A stretch of 64,000 nucleotides of DNA from Aurantiacibacter zhengii (GTDB taxonomy: Bacteria > Pseudomonadota > Alphaproteobacteria > Sphingomonadales > Sphingomonadaceae): NCBI RefSeq assembly GCF_003584125.1, contig NZ_QXFL01000002.1, positions 186,001 to 250,000 on the forward strand, given 5' to 3'. How positions within the stretch are numbered: the first letter of the stretch is position 1; each line of letters opens with the position of its first letter. The position numbers and the translations under genes are program-made. The notes under the pieces were generated by a model. The model was not told the DNA's origin. It made no database searches and was given only the letters and a program-made list of their open reading frames with translations. Shown here one piece after another: positions 8,663 through 18,060 of the stretch.

Positions 8663-10606
8663 TCATCCTCCCGCGTGGTAGAAATCGTAGATCGTCTGGG
8701 CCACGCTTTCGCTGACGCCCGGCACCCGCTTCAGGTCGTCCAGCGCGGCGGCGCGCACCTTGCTGGCCGTGCCGAAATGCAGCAGCAGCGCACGCTTGCG
8801 CGAAGGGCCGATGCCCGGAATCTCGTCCAGCGGTGAGGCGGAAATCGCGCGACTGCGCTTGGCGCGGTGGGCGCCGATGGCAAAACGGTGCACCTCGTCG
8901 CGCAGGCGCTGCAGGTAGAACAGCACCGGCGAATTGGTAGGCAGCATCTTTTCGCGCCCGTCGGGGAAGTGAAACACCTCGCGCCCCTCGCGGCCGTGAT
9001 GCGGGCCCTTGGCAATGCCGATCAGTGGCACGTCCTCGATCCCCAGTTCCTCCAGCGTATCGCGCACGCTCGACATTTGCCCCTTGCCGCCGTCGATCAG
9101 GACGAGGTCGGGCCACATGCCGCCTTCACGGTCCGGATCTTCCTTCATCGCGCGGCTGAAACGGCGGGACATGACCTCGCGCATCATGGCGAAGTCGTCG
9201 TTCGTCTGCGCTTCGCGGATATTGAACTTGCGGTACTGGTTCTTCAGGAACCCTTCCGGCCCAGCCACCACCATCGCGCCCACGGCCTTGCTGCCCTGTA
9301 TGTGCGAGTTATCGTAAATCTCGATGCGGGCGGGAATGTCCGGCAGTTCGAGAAACTCTGCCATTTCCCGCATGATCTTGGCCTGCGTGCCGCTCTCCGC
9401 CAGTCGCCGGTCCAGCGCCTCCACCGCGTTGCGGCTGGCCTGCTCCATCAGCTTGCGCCGGTCGCCGCGCTGGGGAATGCTGATCTCCACCTTGCGCCCG
9501 GCAAGCTCTCCGAAAGCTTCTTCCAGCAGAGCCTGCTCCGGCAGTTCGCGATCGACCAGGATCATGCGCGGCGGCGGCACCTCTTCGTAGAATTGCGCCA
9601 GCACGCGGGCGAGAATCTCTGCGTTATCGAGGTCCTGCGTATGGGTAGGGAAGAAAGCCTTGTGGCCCCAGTTTTGCCCGCCGCGCACGAAGAACCCCTG
9701 CACGCCGATCTGCCCGCCCTTCGCCGCCAGCGCGAATACGTCGGCATCGCCCACGCCATCGGCGTTGATCGCCTGCGAACCCTGGATGAAGGTTGCAGCG
9801 CGCAGTCGGTCGCGCAGCAGGGCGGCGGTTTCGAAGTCCAGGTCCTCCGCCGCTTTCTTCATCTGCTCTTCGATCCGCGTCTGCACCGCCCCGGACTTTC
9901 CGCCCAGAAAGTCCTTCGCTTCGGCCAGCAGCTGGTCATAGCCCTGCTTGTCGATCCGCCCCACGCACGGCGCGCTGCACCGCTTGATCTGGTAGAGTAA
10001 ACACGGCCTGTCTCGGCGGGAGAAAAAGCTGTCAGTACAGGATCTTAGCAGGAACAGTTTCTGCAGCGCGTTAATTGTCGTGTTCACCGAACCGGCGCTG
10101 GCGAAGGGGCCGTAATAATTGCCCTTGGCCTTCCTCGCGCCGCGATGCTTCATGATGCGCGGGAAGTCGTGCCCTTCGCGCAGCAGGATGAAGGGGAAGC
10201 TCTTGTCGTCGCGCAAAAGCACGTTGTACGGCGGGCGAAAGCGCTTGATGAACTGCGCTTCCAGCAGCAGCGCCTCGGCTTCGGAATTGGTGGTCACGAT
10301 CTCCATGCCGCGGCACTGGCTGACCATGCGTTGCAGCCGGTTCGTCAGGTTCTTGACCTGCGTGTAATTTGCCACCCGCGCCTTCAGGCTGCGCGCCTTG
10401 CCCACGTAGAGCACGTCCCCGCGCGCATCCAGCATGCGGTAGACGCCGGGCTTGGGCTTCAGCGTCTTCACCACTTCGCGGATTGCGGTGACGCCCGCCT
10501 CGAGATCGGGCTGGGTGCTGCCTTTCACCGTGTAGGTGGCGCGTTCCTCGTTGAAACGCTCCGCACCGCGGGGGTCTGAAGGGGATCCGGCTTCGGTTCG
10601 CGACAT
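8663..10606 (-). CDS. uvrC: Excinuclease ABC subunit C
   Basis: UvrC makes both incisions around a lesion in nucleotide-excision repair after UvrA/UvrB load. The 647 residues show the GIY-YIG nuclease (PGVYRMLDARGDVLYVGKAR, about 53-72), the UVR domain (EEQMKKAAEDLDFETAALLRDRLR, about 225-250), the RNase H-like nuclease and a C-terminal helix-hairpin-helix (IPGIGPSRKRALL). Other frames remain open upstream, but MSRTEAG at 10606 fits the family. A promoter-like element ends 7 bases before this ATG, and no ribosome-binding site is visible. The TonB-like gene follows immediately. Confidence 0.95.
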   Translation of the reverse strand: MSRTEAGSPSDPRGAERFNEERATYTVKGSTQPDLEAGVTAIREVVKTLKPKPGVYRMLDARGDVLYVGKARSLKARVANYTQVKNLTNRLQRMVSQCRGMEIVTTNSEAEALLLEAQFIKRFRPPYNVLLRDDKSFPFILLREGHDFPRIMKHRGARKAKGNYYGPFASAGSVNTTINALQKLFLLRSCTDSFFSRRDRPCLLYQIKRCSAPCVGRIDKQGYDQLLAEAKDFLGGKSGAVQTRIEEQMKKAAEDLDFETAALLRDRLRAATFIQGSQAINADGVGDADVFALAAKGGQIGVQGFFVRGGQNWGHKAFFPTHTQDLDNAEILARVLAQFYEEVPPPRMILVDRELPEQALLEEAFGELAGRKVEISIPQRGDRRKLMEQASRNAVEALDRRLAESGTQAKIMREMAEFLELPDIPARIEIYDNSHIQGSKAVGAMVVAGPEGFLKNQYRKFNIREAQTNDDFAMMREVMSRRFSRAMKEDPDREGGMWPDLVLIDGGKGQMSSVRDTLEELGIEDVPLIGIAKGPHHGREGREVFHFPDGREKMLPTNSPVLFYLQRLRDEVHRFAIGAHRAKRSRAISASPLDEIPGIGPSRKRALLLHFGTASKVRAAALDDLKRVPGVSESVAQTIYDFYHAGG

Positions 10607-10613
10607 GGTGCCC

Positions 10614-10642
10614 GAGATAGGTGGTGACGCGCCGCTTGGCAA
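10614..10642 (-). promoter_or_regulatory. Promoter of uvrC; transcript may be leaderless
   Basis: On the minus strand TTGCCA (10642-10637) and TATCTC (10619-10614) are 17 bases apart. The expected transcription start is 10607-10606, at the A of the uvrC ATG. Confidence 0.5.
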
Positions 10643-10704
10643 AGCTTGCGCTTCCAATCCCCACAGGGCAGCTTGCATCTTTTCGGGTCCACAGGGGCAA
10701 TAGC

Positions 10705-11982
10705 ATGGACGACAAACCCGCCGCCCTGCCGCGCACGGTAGGGTTCTGGGGCACGGCGCTGTTCCCGGTGAACGGCATGATCGGCGCGGGGATTTTTGCC
10801 CTGCCCGCCGGTATCTATGCGGCGGTCGGCAATTTCGCCCCCTGGATGATGCTGATCGGTGGCATCTGCTTCCTGCCACTGGCGCTCTGCTATGGCTGGA
10901 TGGCCGCGCGGTTCGATAACAGCGGCGGCTCCATGCTCTATGGCGCAGCCGCCTTCGGGCGCTTCGTCGGCTTTCAGGCCGGCTGGGCACGCTATGCTTC
11001 CGCCATCGTTACTGCGGCGGCGAACACGCATGTGATCATCACCTACCTCGGCGCGCTGTTTCCGGCCTTGCAGGATCCTGCGATCACTCCCTGGGCAGCG
11101 GCTTTCGTGATCGCCGTGATGACCGCGATCAACGTCTATTCCATGCGCGCCTCCATCGGCACGCTGGGAACGCTGACGGTGATCAAGCTGCTGCCACTGG
11201 CGGGACTGGTGATCGCCGGGGCCATTGTCGGCTCCTCACGCGGTGAGGTGGTGCTGCCGCAGTTCAGCCAGATCGAAGCCGTCATCCTCACCACCTATTA
11301 CGCCTTCATCGGATTCGAAGGCGTGGTGGAGGCCGCGGGCGAGATGAAGAACCCCCGCCGCGATGTGCCGCGCGCCATCGTCACCATGGTGAGCGGCGTC
11401 ACCCTGTTCTACGTGCTCATCATCTGGGCCTACATTGCCCTTGGCGCTGACGGCGCGGATAGCGAGAACGCGCTAGCCACCGTCGCGGGAGACGCAGTGG
11501 GCACGGCAGGCACCATTGCCATCGTGATCGCTGCAAGCGTCAGCAGCGCGGCGAACAACTTCGCATCCGGCGTGGCCTTGCCCCGGCTCAGCTTCGGCAT
11601 GGCAGAGCAAGGCGTGCTGCCGCGATGGTTCGGGCGGGTTCACCCGCGTTTCGGCACGCCGTCCAACGCCATCCTCTTTTACGGCGCGGCGGCCATCGGC
11701 TTCGGCCTGTGGGAAGGGTTTGCCGCGCTGGCAGTGGCGGGAACGCTGGTGCGCCTCATCACCTACATGATCACCACTCTTGCCCTGCCGGTGCTGGAGA
11801 AACGCGATGGCCGCGTGGTGCCGCTGCACATGGTCTGCGTCGTCATTGCCGTGGCAGGGACGCTGTTCGTCGGCAGCTTTGCTCCGCTACAGGCGTGGGT
11901 CGTGCTGGCAGGCATCGTTACCGTGGGCACGCTGTTCTACTTCATTGCCGCAAGAGAGCGGCCCCTTGCAGAGCCAGCGTGA
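10705..11982 (+). CDS. APC-superfamily amino-acid permease
   Basis: A 425-residue inner-membrane transporter with about 12 hydrophobic segments. TM1 carries the unwound-helix signature GMIGAGIFALPAG (about 22-34) of the APC amino-acid/polyamine family. TM6 contains the YYAFIGFEGVVEAAGE stretch that in relatives lines the substrate site. The substrate cannot be told from sequence; arginine/agmatine- and cationic-amino-acid-type exchangers are the nearest in style. ATG at 10705 follows AGGGG by about 8 bases. Its stop overlaps the next start by one base (TGATG). Confidence 0.85.
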   Translation: MDDKPAALPRTVGFWGTALFPVNGMIGAGIFALPAGIYAAVGNFAPWMMLIGGICFLPLALCYGWMAARFDNSGGSMLYGAAAFGRFVGFQAGWARYASAIVTAAANTHVIITYLGALFPALQDPAITPWAAAFVIAVMTAINVYSMRASIGTLGTLTVIKLLPLAGLVIAGAIVGSSRGEVVLPQFSQIEAVILTTYYAFIGFEGVVEAAGEMKNPRRDVPRAIVTMVSGVTLFYVLIIWAYIALGADGADSENALATVAGDAVGTAGTIAIVIAASVSSAANNFASGVALPRLSFGMAEQGVLPRWFGRVHPRFGTPSNAILFYGAAAIGFGLWEGFAALAVAGTLVRLITYMITTLALPVLEKRDGRVVPLHMVCVVIAVAGTLFVGSFAPLQAWVVLAGIVTVGTLFYFIAARERPLAEPA

Positions 11983-13163
11983 TGCGTAACCAGTACGATG
12001 CGATCATCCTCGGCGGCGGGGCGGCGGGCTTGTTCTGTGCAGGCCAGGCCGGGCAGCGCGGGCGCGATGTTCTGGTGCTCGAACGTGCCGCAGCAGTGGG
12101 CAAGAAGATCCTGATTTCAGGCGGCGGGCGGTGCAATTTCACCAATATCGGCGCTGGCCCGGCCAACTACATTTCCGCCAACCCGCATTTTGCCAAGAGC
12201 GCGCTCAGCCGGTACACCGCGCGCGATTTCCTGGATTTGGTGGAAAAATACGGCATCGCCTGGCACGAAAAGACGCTAGGCCAGCTTTTCTGCGATGGCT
12301 CGGCAAAGCAGATCGTACAGATGCTGCTGGACGAATGTGCCACCGGTCCGGGCGCGGTGGACATCCGCTGCGATGAGAACGTAGAAAGCGTTGCCCGCGA
12401 AGGCGAAGTTTTCAGCGTCACCACCCGGAGCGGCACCTTCACGTCGTCTTCTCTGGTGATTGCGACGGGCGGCCCCTCCATCCCGAAGATGGGCGCGAGC
12501 GACTTCGCTTACGGGCTGGCGAGGCAGTTCGGCCTCAAAGTGGTGGAGCCGCGCCCCGCCCTCGTTCCGCTAACACTAGGCGGGGAGGATGTCCTGTTCC
12601 GGGAGCTTTCGGGTGTCTCGGCCGAAGTGGAAGCGAGTGCCGGGAAGACGACCTTTCGCGAGGCGGCGCTGCTCACCCACCGCGGGCTGTCGGGCCCGGC
12701 CATCCTGCAGGTTAGCAGCTACTGGAAGCCGGGCGACCGGGTGAAAATTCGTTTCCTGCCCGATGCCGCACCCGGCTGGCTGCTGGAGGAAAAGCGCACC
12801 CGCCCATCGCTCACCCTGCGCAGCGTCCTGCGCGAACGCCTGCCACACAGGTTGGCCGACGTGCTGGCAGAGCGGCTGGCCGTGGAGGGCGATCTCGGCA
12901 ACGTGCCGAACAACGCCCTGCACGAGGCAGAAGAGAAACTGGTGGCGTGGCCGTTCAATCCCAACGGCACCGAAGGCTTTGCCAAGGCCGAAGTGACCGT
13001 GGGCGGCATCGACACGCGCGAGCTGTCGTCGAAGACGATGGAAGCGCGCAAGGTGCCGGGCCTTTACGCCATTGGCGAGGCCGTTGACGTGACCGGATGG
13101 CTGGGCGGCTACAATTTCCAATGGGCATGGGCGAGCGCCCATGCCTGCGCACAATCGCTCTAG
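11982..13163 (+). CDS. BaiN/HI0933-family FAD-dependent oxidoreductase
   Basis: A 393-residue flavoprotein of the HI0933/YhiN/BaiN family. The N-terminal dinucleotide fold shows GGGAAGLFCAG (about 10-20) and the family hallmark GGGRCNFTN (about 45-53). The C-terminus has the second FAD contact GWLGGYNFQWAWASA. Gut relatives called BaiN reduce bile-acid intermediates, but the role of most members is unknown, so no substrate is assigned. It is coupled to the permease by a 1-base overlap, and its stop overlaps the convergent TonB-receptor stop by 4 bases. Confidence 0.88.
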   Translation: MRNQYDAIILGGGAAGLFCAGQAGQRGRDVLVLERAAAVGKKILISGGGRCNFTNIGAGPANYISANPHFAKSALSRYTARDFLDLVEKYGIAWHEKTLGQLFCDGSAKQIVQMLLDECATGPGAVDIRCDENVESVAREGEVFSVTTRSGTFTSSSLVIATGGPSIPKMGASDFAYGLARQFGLKVVEPRPALVPLTLGGEDVLFRELSGVSAEVEASAGKTTFREAALLTHRGLSGPAILQVSSYWKPGDRVKIRFLPDAAPGWLLEEKRTRPSLTLRSVLRERLPHRLADVLAERLAVEGDLGNVPNNALHEAEEKLVAWPFNPNGTEGFAKAEVTVGGIDTRELSSKTMEARKVPGLYAIGEAVDVTGWLGGYNFQWAWASAHACAQSL

Positions 13164-16006
13164 AACATCTTGCGCAGTTCGATTTCGAAACTGCGGCCCC
13201 GCGGATCGACCAGGAACGGCTGGTAGCGCAGCGGCACCACGCCGTTGCTGTCCGTCACCCGCTGGCGCGCATCGAAGATGTTGTCCAGGCTCAGCCCCAC
13301 CCGCGTCCCTTCAAAGAAGGGCACGGACTCCACCAGCTTTTCGCGCTGGCCAAGGTCGGCAAAGGCGCGCAGGCCGAAGGTGACGAAGTCACCGAAGTTC
13401 AGGTCGGTGCTGCCATCGAGGCCCGAGCCTTCGAGGCGGGAGGAGCCGGTATAGTTGGCAAAGGCGATCATGCCGTAGCCATCGTAGAAGATGCCGCCGC
13501 GCGCCCGCACATTATGGCGCGCATCACCCCCGCCCGACAGCGCATCGCCATCGAGCAGGTCCAGACGCGGCAGGCCCTCTGCAATCAGCACGGTGTTTTC
13601 GAGTTCCAGCGTGTAATCGAGGTTGAAGAACCAGCGGCCCTGTGGCGGACCATCATCTCCGCCGCCGCCGCCGAAGCGGCCCCCGCCACCACGCCTGCCG
13701 CCACCGCGGTTGCCACCGCCGCGATTGCCATCGCCAGCCTGGCGCTGGGGCGGACCGTCGCTGCTGCACACGCGTTCGCGCACGGCGGCAAAACGTTCGG
13801 GATCAACCTGACCGTTTTCGCTGGCCAGACGCTGCAGCATCTGCGGGGGTATGTTGATCGGTTCGCCGTCGGGGCCGACCGGCGGTTCCTCGCCAGCAGC
13901 CTGTGCGGCCAGCGCGCGGTTGAACAGGTCGACCAGTTCGGCGGGTTCGCGCTCGCAGAACGTCGCGCGCATCTGGGCGAAACGTTCGGCGCTGGGCGGT
14001 CCGCCCGCACCATCGCCAGAGGCACCGCCCATCGCTCCGCCAGCCGGGCGACCGCGCGGCGGACCACCGCCTCCACGGCGTTCGCCCTCGTCGCCACCAC
14101 CGCCGACGTTGCCGGAAAGGTTCAGCCCGAACTGCAACCGGCGCTGGTCGCGCTCGGCAAAGGTGACAAAGCGATCATCGAGTTGCAGCAGCCTGCCCGT
14201 TACCCGGTCACGCGTCACCCGGTCGGGGAAAGCCGCTTCGATCTCCGGCGTCAGCGTGGGCAGACCATTGGTCACGTCGTCGGAATGGTTGTCGTAATAG
14301 TTGATGGAAACGCTGCTGCGTTCCAGAAATGGCAGTTCCCAGTTCACACCGAAGGACCAGTCGCTCTGGTCCTGCGCGGGCAGGTTCGGGTTGCCGCCGC
14401 TGATGACGGTCGCCAGCACGGTTTCGTTGTTGGCGATATCGAAGACCGGCACGTTCGGGGTCGCGATAGCCGGGCTGCCCAGCTGGCTGAGCGAAGGAGC
14501 AACCTCGCGATTGATGTGGTTGACCGTGAAGGTCAGCGTGTCGGTAACCCCCCAGGTCAGACCCACGGTCCAGTCCTGCAAGGTGCCGAAATCCGAAAGG
14601 TGATCGACCCCGGCATTGAGGTTCAGCGTGAGGTTACCGACCGCGCCCAGGAAGTCCTCGTCACGGCTGGTGATGGGGATGGAAACGTTCGCGCCACCGA
14701 AAACGCGGCCGCGCGTCAGTTGCGTTTCACCAGCCAGCGATCGGGTGTCGCTGCTTTCGATACGGTTCCAGCGATAACCGGAACGCAGGGTTACAGAGAC
14801 ATCGCCCGAGGGCAGGTAAAGCGGATTTCCCCGCGCCGTCGCCAGCGCGTTGAAGGTGTAGGTATCGAGCAGCGATTCCTCGAACCCCGCATCGGTAAAG
14901 GGGCCAAGCTGCCCGTCGATGGGCAGCAGGCCCAGCGCTGCATCCTCTACCAGCTGGCCTGTCTCGATGCGCTTGCCCGTTTGCGTGATGGCATCGACAT
15001 AGGTGCCATCCAGCGTTCCGGTCACTTCCCAGTCGCCCACACCAAGGTTCAGCGTGCTGCCGAAGGAGTAGTTCTCGTTGCGGCTGTCCACCGTCAGCGG
15101 ATCGCCTTCATTGAAGGCGCGCAGCAGCGAATTGCCCTCGTCGTCGGTCAGCAGCACGGTGTCGAGGCCCTGCAGACGCAGCGAATCCTGCCTTTCGTAC
15201 GTGGCGTTCAGCGACAGCGACTGGCCCGCGTCGCCCAGCTTCGTGGTCCAGTTGGCGGTCGCTTCCACGCCTGCGCTATCGGCCACCAGGCTGCGGAACC
15301 GTGCCGGATCGGGATCGCTTGCCAGGCGCTGCTCGCCGTCATCCACCTGGATGATGCCGCGTTCCGCCTCGGTCAGGGTGCTAGTGTTGTCCCATTCCAC
15401 GTTCAGGTTCAGGCGGCTCGGCCCATCGATCCGCAGGTAGGTGCCCTCCACCTCCTGCTGCGAGAAGCCGCCGTCGAAAGGCTGGCCGTATTCGAGCTCG
15501 ATCTCCTGGCTGGTGAAATTATCCTTAAGGATGAAGTTCACCACCCGTTGATCGGGTGAATAGCCGTAGCGCTGGGCCACTTCCTCGCTGAACACCTCGG
15601 TCCGCTCGATCGCCTCGGGCGGGTAGCTGCGCAGTTCGCGGAAGGAGGAAATCCTCACGCCGTTCACCAAGATCACCGGTCGGCCATCACCGCCGCGTCC
15701 GCGAGAGGAATTCACCTGCGGACCGATCGCCTGCAGCAGCTCCTCGATGGAACCGGCACCATAGGCCGCGATATCCTCGCTATCGAGCTCAAGGATCGGC
15801 GGCTGCGGCGCGTCCACCTGGTCCACCAGGCGGGCGCCCAGCACGACGATGGTGTTGATATCGTCGTCGGGAGCAGGCGGCGCGTCCGGCCCTTCCCCCT
15901 CCTGCGGCGGTGCCGAAGCAGCATCCTGCGCGTAGGCGGGCGCTGCGGCACCGACACAAAGCGAAACGGCAATGGCCAGCGCACTGCAAGACAACGAATT
16001 GGACAA
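13160..16006 (-). CDS. TonB-dependent outer-membrane receptor with Gly/Arg-rich insert
   Basis: An outer-membrane transporter driven by TonB. The signal peptide has core LAIAVSLCVGAAAPAYA. The plug domain holds SIEELLQAIGPQVNSSRGRG and VILVNGVRI, and the beta-barrel ends in an aromatic residue (RKMF). TTG at 16006 is chosen: CGGAG lies 10 bases upstream and a promoter starts transcription near 16047, which rules out the in-frame ATG at 16156 and GTG at 16072. Length is then 948. About 160 residues (coded at 13635-14118) interrupt the barrel: two Gly/Arg/Pro-rich linkers flank a helical block with two cysteines. The ligand is unknown. Confidence 0.88.
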   Translation of the reverse strand: MSNSLSCSALAIAVSLCVGAAAPAYAQDAASAPPQEGEGPDAPPAPDDDINTIVVLGARLVDQVDAPQPPILELDSEDIAAYGAGSIEELLQAIGPQVNSSRGRGGDGRPVILVNGVRISSFRELRSYPPEAIERTEVFSEEVAQRYGYSPDQRVVNFILKDNFTSQEIELEYGQPFDGGFSQQEVEGTYLRIDGPSRLNLNVEWDNTSTLTEAERGIIQVDDGEQRLASDPDPARFRSLVADSAGVEATANWTTKLGDAGQSLSLNATYERQDSLRLQGLDTVLLTDDEGNSLLRAFNEGDPLTVDSRNENYSFGSTLNLGVGDWEVTGTLDGTYVDAITQTGKRIETGQLVEDAALGLLPIDGQLGPFTDAGFEESLLDTYTFNALATARGNPLYLPSGDVSVTLRSGYRWNRIESSDTRSLAGETQLTRGRVFGGANVSIPITSRDEDFLGAVGNLTLNLNAGVDHLSDFGTLQDWTVGLTWGVTDTLTFTVNHINREVAPSLSQLGSPAIATPNVPVFDIANNETVLATVISGGNPNLPAQDQSDWSFGVNWELPFLERSSVSINYYDNHSDDVTNGLPTLTPEIEAAFPDRVTRDRVTGRLLQLDDRFVTFAERDQRRLQFGLNLSGNVGGGGDEGERRGGGGPPRGRPAGGAMGGASGDGAGGPPSAERFAQMRATFCEREPAELVDLFNRALAAQAAGEEPPVGPDGEPINIPPQMLQRLASENGQVDPERFAAVRERVCSSDGPPQRQAGDGNRGGGNRGGGRRGGGGRFGGGGGDDGPPQGRWFFNLDYTLELENTVLIAEGLPRLDLLDGDALSGGGDARHNVRARGGIFYDGYGMIAFANYTGSSRLEGSGLDGSTDLNFGDFVTFGLRAFADLGQREKLVESVPFFEGTRVGLSLDNIFDARQRVTDSNGVVPLRYQPFLVDPRGRSFEIELRKMF

Positions 16007-16053
16007 GTTAGGAAATCTCCGAGCAAAAGCAGCGTTCGCCCCCCGAGGTGGCG

Positions 16054-16082
16054 CGTATGGCTGGCAACGCACGAACGGGCAA
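16054..16082 (-). promoter_or_regulatory. Promoter of the TonB-dependent receptor gene
   Basis: On the minus strand TTGCCC (16082-16077) and CATACG (16059-16054) are separated by exactly 17 bases, predicting a start near 16047 and a leader of about 40 bases before TTG 16006. Confidence 0.5.
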
Positions 16083-16240
16083 TACGGACCCTTGTCGTAT
16101 TTTGTCGCAGATGTATCGCAGCTTTCCGGGCTTTTCAGGCCCTGTGCATGGCGCATCTTCCATTTTCCGGCAGAGGCCGCTAAAGGCGCGCCCGACTACA
16201 ACGTAATTGCAAGCAACAAGCACAAGGACCGGAATACTGG

Positions 16241-16492
16241 ATGGCTAAGGAAGAACTTCTCGAAATGCGCGGCAAGGTGGTGGAACTGCTGCCGAACGCA
16301 ATGTTCCGCGTCGAGCTCGAGAACGGCCATGAAGTATTGGGTCACACCGCAGGCCGCATGCGCAAGAACCGCATCCGTGTGCTGGTGGGCGATGAAGTGC
16401 TTTGCGAACTGACGCCCTACGATTTGACGAAGGCGCGCATCACCTATCGCTTCATGCCGGGCCGCAGCGGTCCGCCGGGATACAACGGCTAA
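16241..16492 (+). CDS. infA: Translation initiation factor IF-1
   Basis: IF-1 occupies the ribosomal A site during initiation. The 83-residue protein is a single OB-fold: [20 protein letters not shown] at the start, the nucleic-acid-binding stretch [20 protein letters not shown] (about 34-53) and [10 protein letters not shown] near the end. A C-terminal tail [12 protein letters not shown] extends it about 11 residues beyond the E. coli protein, as in other alphaproteobacteria. A candidate promoter TTGTCG-N16-TATCGC at 16092-16119 would give a leader of about 115 bases. maf follows after 19 bp. Confidence 0.97.
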   Translation: MAKEELLEMRGKVVELLPNAMFRVELENGHEVLGHTAGRMRKNRIRVLVGDEVLCELTPYDLTKARITYRFMPGRSGPPGYNG

Positions 16493-16511
16493 GGCGCCGT
16501 TTCGCGCGCCC

Positions 16512-17093
16512 GTGGCTGACACCCCTCCCAAACTCATCCTCGCATCCGCAAGCCCGCGCCGCCTTGAATGGCTGGCGCGACTGGGCATTGCGCCGGATAG
16601 CGTTTCGCCAGCCGATATCGATGAGACCCCGCACAAGGCCGAACTGCCGCGCGATTATGCGCTGCGCATGGCCCGCGAAAAGGCGCTGGCCGTGGATGCC
16701 GCCGATAGGTTCGTGCTGGCCGGAGACACCGTGGTCGCCGTCGGCCGCCGCATCCTGCCAAAGGCGGAGGACGAGGCGACCGCGCGCGAATGCCTGGCGC
16801 TGCTATCGGGCCGTCGGCACCGGGTGCTGTCCGCCGTCGCACTGGCCGCGCCCGACGGCACGATACGCGAGAAGCTGAGCGAGACGCAGCTGAAGTTCAA
16901 ACGCCTCTCCGACGAGGAGATCGACGCCTACATCGCCAGTGGCGAATGGCACGGCAAGGCAGGCGGCTATGCCATCCAGGGCATGGCAGAGGCGCTGATC
17001 CCGTGGATCCAGGGCAGCCACTCGGGCGTGGTCGGCCTGCCCCTTTACGAAACACGCGCGCTGCTAAAGGCGGCGGGATTTCCCGTTGGCTGA
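16512..17093 (+). CDS. maf: Maf-family nucleotide pyrophosphatase
   Basis: Maf proteins hydrolyse non-canonical or pyrimidine nucleoside triphosphates to monophosphates, a house-cleaning role also tied to division arrest. The 193 residues show LILASASPRR (about 8-17), the catalytic-region GDTVVAVGRR (about 73-82) and the closing GKAGGYAIQGMAEALI (about 147-162). The start is GTG at 16512. Subfamily (dTTP/UTP versus m7GTP type) was not settled. It overlaps the RNase-like gene by 8 bases in an infA-maf-RNase-yacG group, an order recurrent in alphaproteobacteria. Confidence 0.93.
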   Translation: MADTPPKLILASASPRRLEWLARLGIAPDSVSPADIDETPHKAELPRDYALRMAREKALAVDAADRFVLAGDTVVAVGRRILPKAEDEATARECLALLSGRRHRVLSAVALAAPDGTIREKLSETQLKFKRLSDEEIDAYIASGEWHGKAGGYAIQGMAEALIPWIQGSHSGVVGLPLYETRALLKAAGFPVG

Positions 17094-18060
17094 GTGGCTG
17101 GTCGAGGAAGGGATCGGCGAGGAACGTGCCGTCCTTTTCCGCGACGGCGAAGCCGTGGCAACCCGGCACCGCTGGCCCGGCGAATTGCAAAGCGGCACGG
17201 TCGCCGATGGCAGGTTGATCCAGCGAAGTGCAGGATCGGCACGCGGCATGGTCAGCTTTGAGGGCGGTCAGCAGGCGCTGGTGAAGCGGCTGCCCGCAAA
17301 TGCTTCCGAAGGGGCCAGTTACCGCGTCAGGATCACCCGTCCGGCCATCCACGAACAGGGCCGGTCGAAGTGGGCGCAGGCCGAGGTCTGCGACTTGCCG
17401 GAGGCGCCGCCCCCCTCACTCGCAGCCAGCCTCGCGGCGGAGGGGCACGCGGTGAAGACGGTGCGCCGCATCCCGGCACCGTTCTGGGTAGATGCCGTGA
17501 CCGACGCCTATGCTGCGGGGCGCGGCTTTGCAGGGGGCAGCATTTCGCTTTTCCCCACGCCCGCGATGACGCTGATCGACGTGGACGGAGACCTCGCACC
17601 GCGCGATCTGGCTCTCGCCGCCGTGCCTCCTGTTGCCGAGGCGATCGCGCTGCTGGATATCGGCGGCAACATCGGTATCGACTTCCCGACCCTGCCCGCG
17701 AAGGCAGACAGGCGCGCCGTCGACCAGGCGCTGGACGAGGCGCTGGCATCCCGGCCGCACGAGCGCACCGCCATGAACGGGTTCGGCTTCGTCCAGATCG
17801 TCGCCCGGCTGGAACGTATCTCCCTCCTCCACCGCGCCCGGTTCCAGCGCCCGGCGCTGGTCGCGCGGCAGTTGCTGCGCGACGCCGAGCATCTCGAAGG
17901 CACGGGGCGCACTATCGAGCTGACGGCCAGCCCCGCCGTGATCGCCCTGCTTGCCGAAGACTGGCTGGCCCAGCTTCGCCGCCGCAGCGGGCGCGAGGTG
18001 GCCTTGAGACCCGATCCCGCCCTTGCCATCGAAGGGTGTCACGCCCAGATCGTGCCGTGA
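17086..18060 (+). CDS. Short RNase E/G-like ribonuclease
   Basis: A 324-residue protein matching only the catalytic core of RNase E/G. The two metal-binding acidic sites are visible as LIDVDGD (Asp165/167) and NIGIDFPTL (Asp199), equivalent to the Asp pair of RNase E. The zinc-link CPxC of full-length RNase E/G and the C-terminal scaffold are absent, and the N-terminal 90 residues only loosely resemble the S1 region. Such short forms are common next to maf and yacG in sphingomonads. The start is TTG inside the end of maf; no other in-frame start is better placed. Confidence 0.8.
   Translation: MAEWLVEEGIGEERAVLFRDGEAVATRHRWPGELQSGTVADGRLIQRSAGSARGMVSFEGGQQALVKRLPANASEGASYRVRITRPAIHEQGRSKWAQAEVCDLPEAPPPSLAASLAAEGHAVKTVRRIPAPFWVDAVTDAYAAGRGFAGGSISLFPTPAMTLIDVDGDLAPRDLALAAVPPVAEAIALLDIGGNIGIDFPTLPAKADRRAVDQALDEALASRPHERTAMNGFGFVQIVARLERISLLHRARFQRPALVARQLLRDAEHLEGTGRTIELTASPAVIALLAEDWLAQLRRRSGREVALRPDPALAIEGCHAQIVP

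Noticed and set aside
13097-15559. A long open frame on the plus strand opposite the TonB-receptor gene
   Set aside because: It is a high-GC shadow: no family match is visible in its translation, and the minus strand has a signal peptide, plug motifs and a barrel ending in an aromatic residue.
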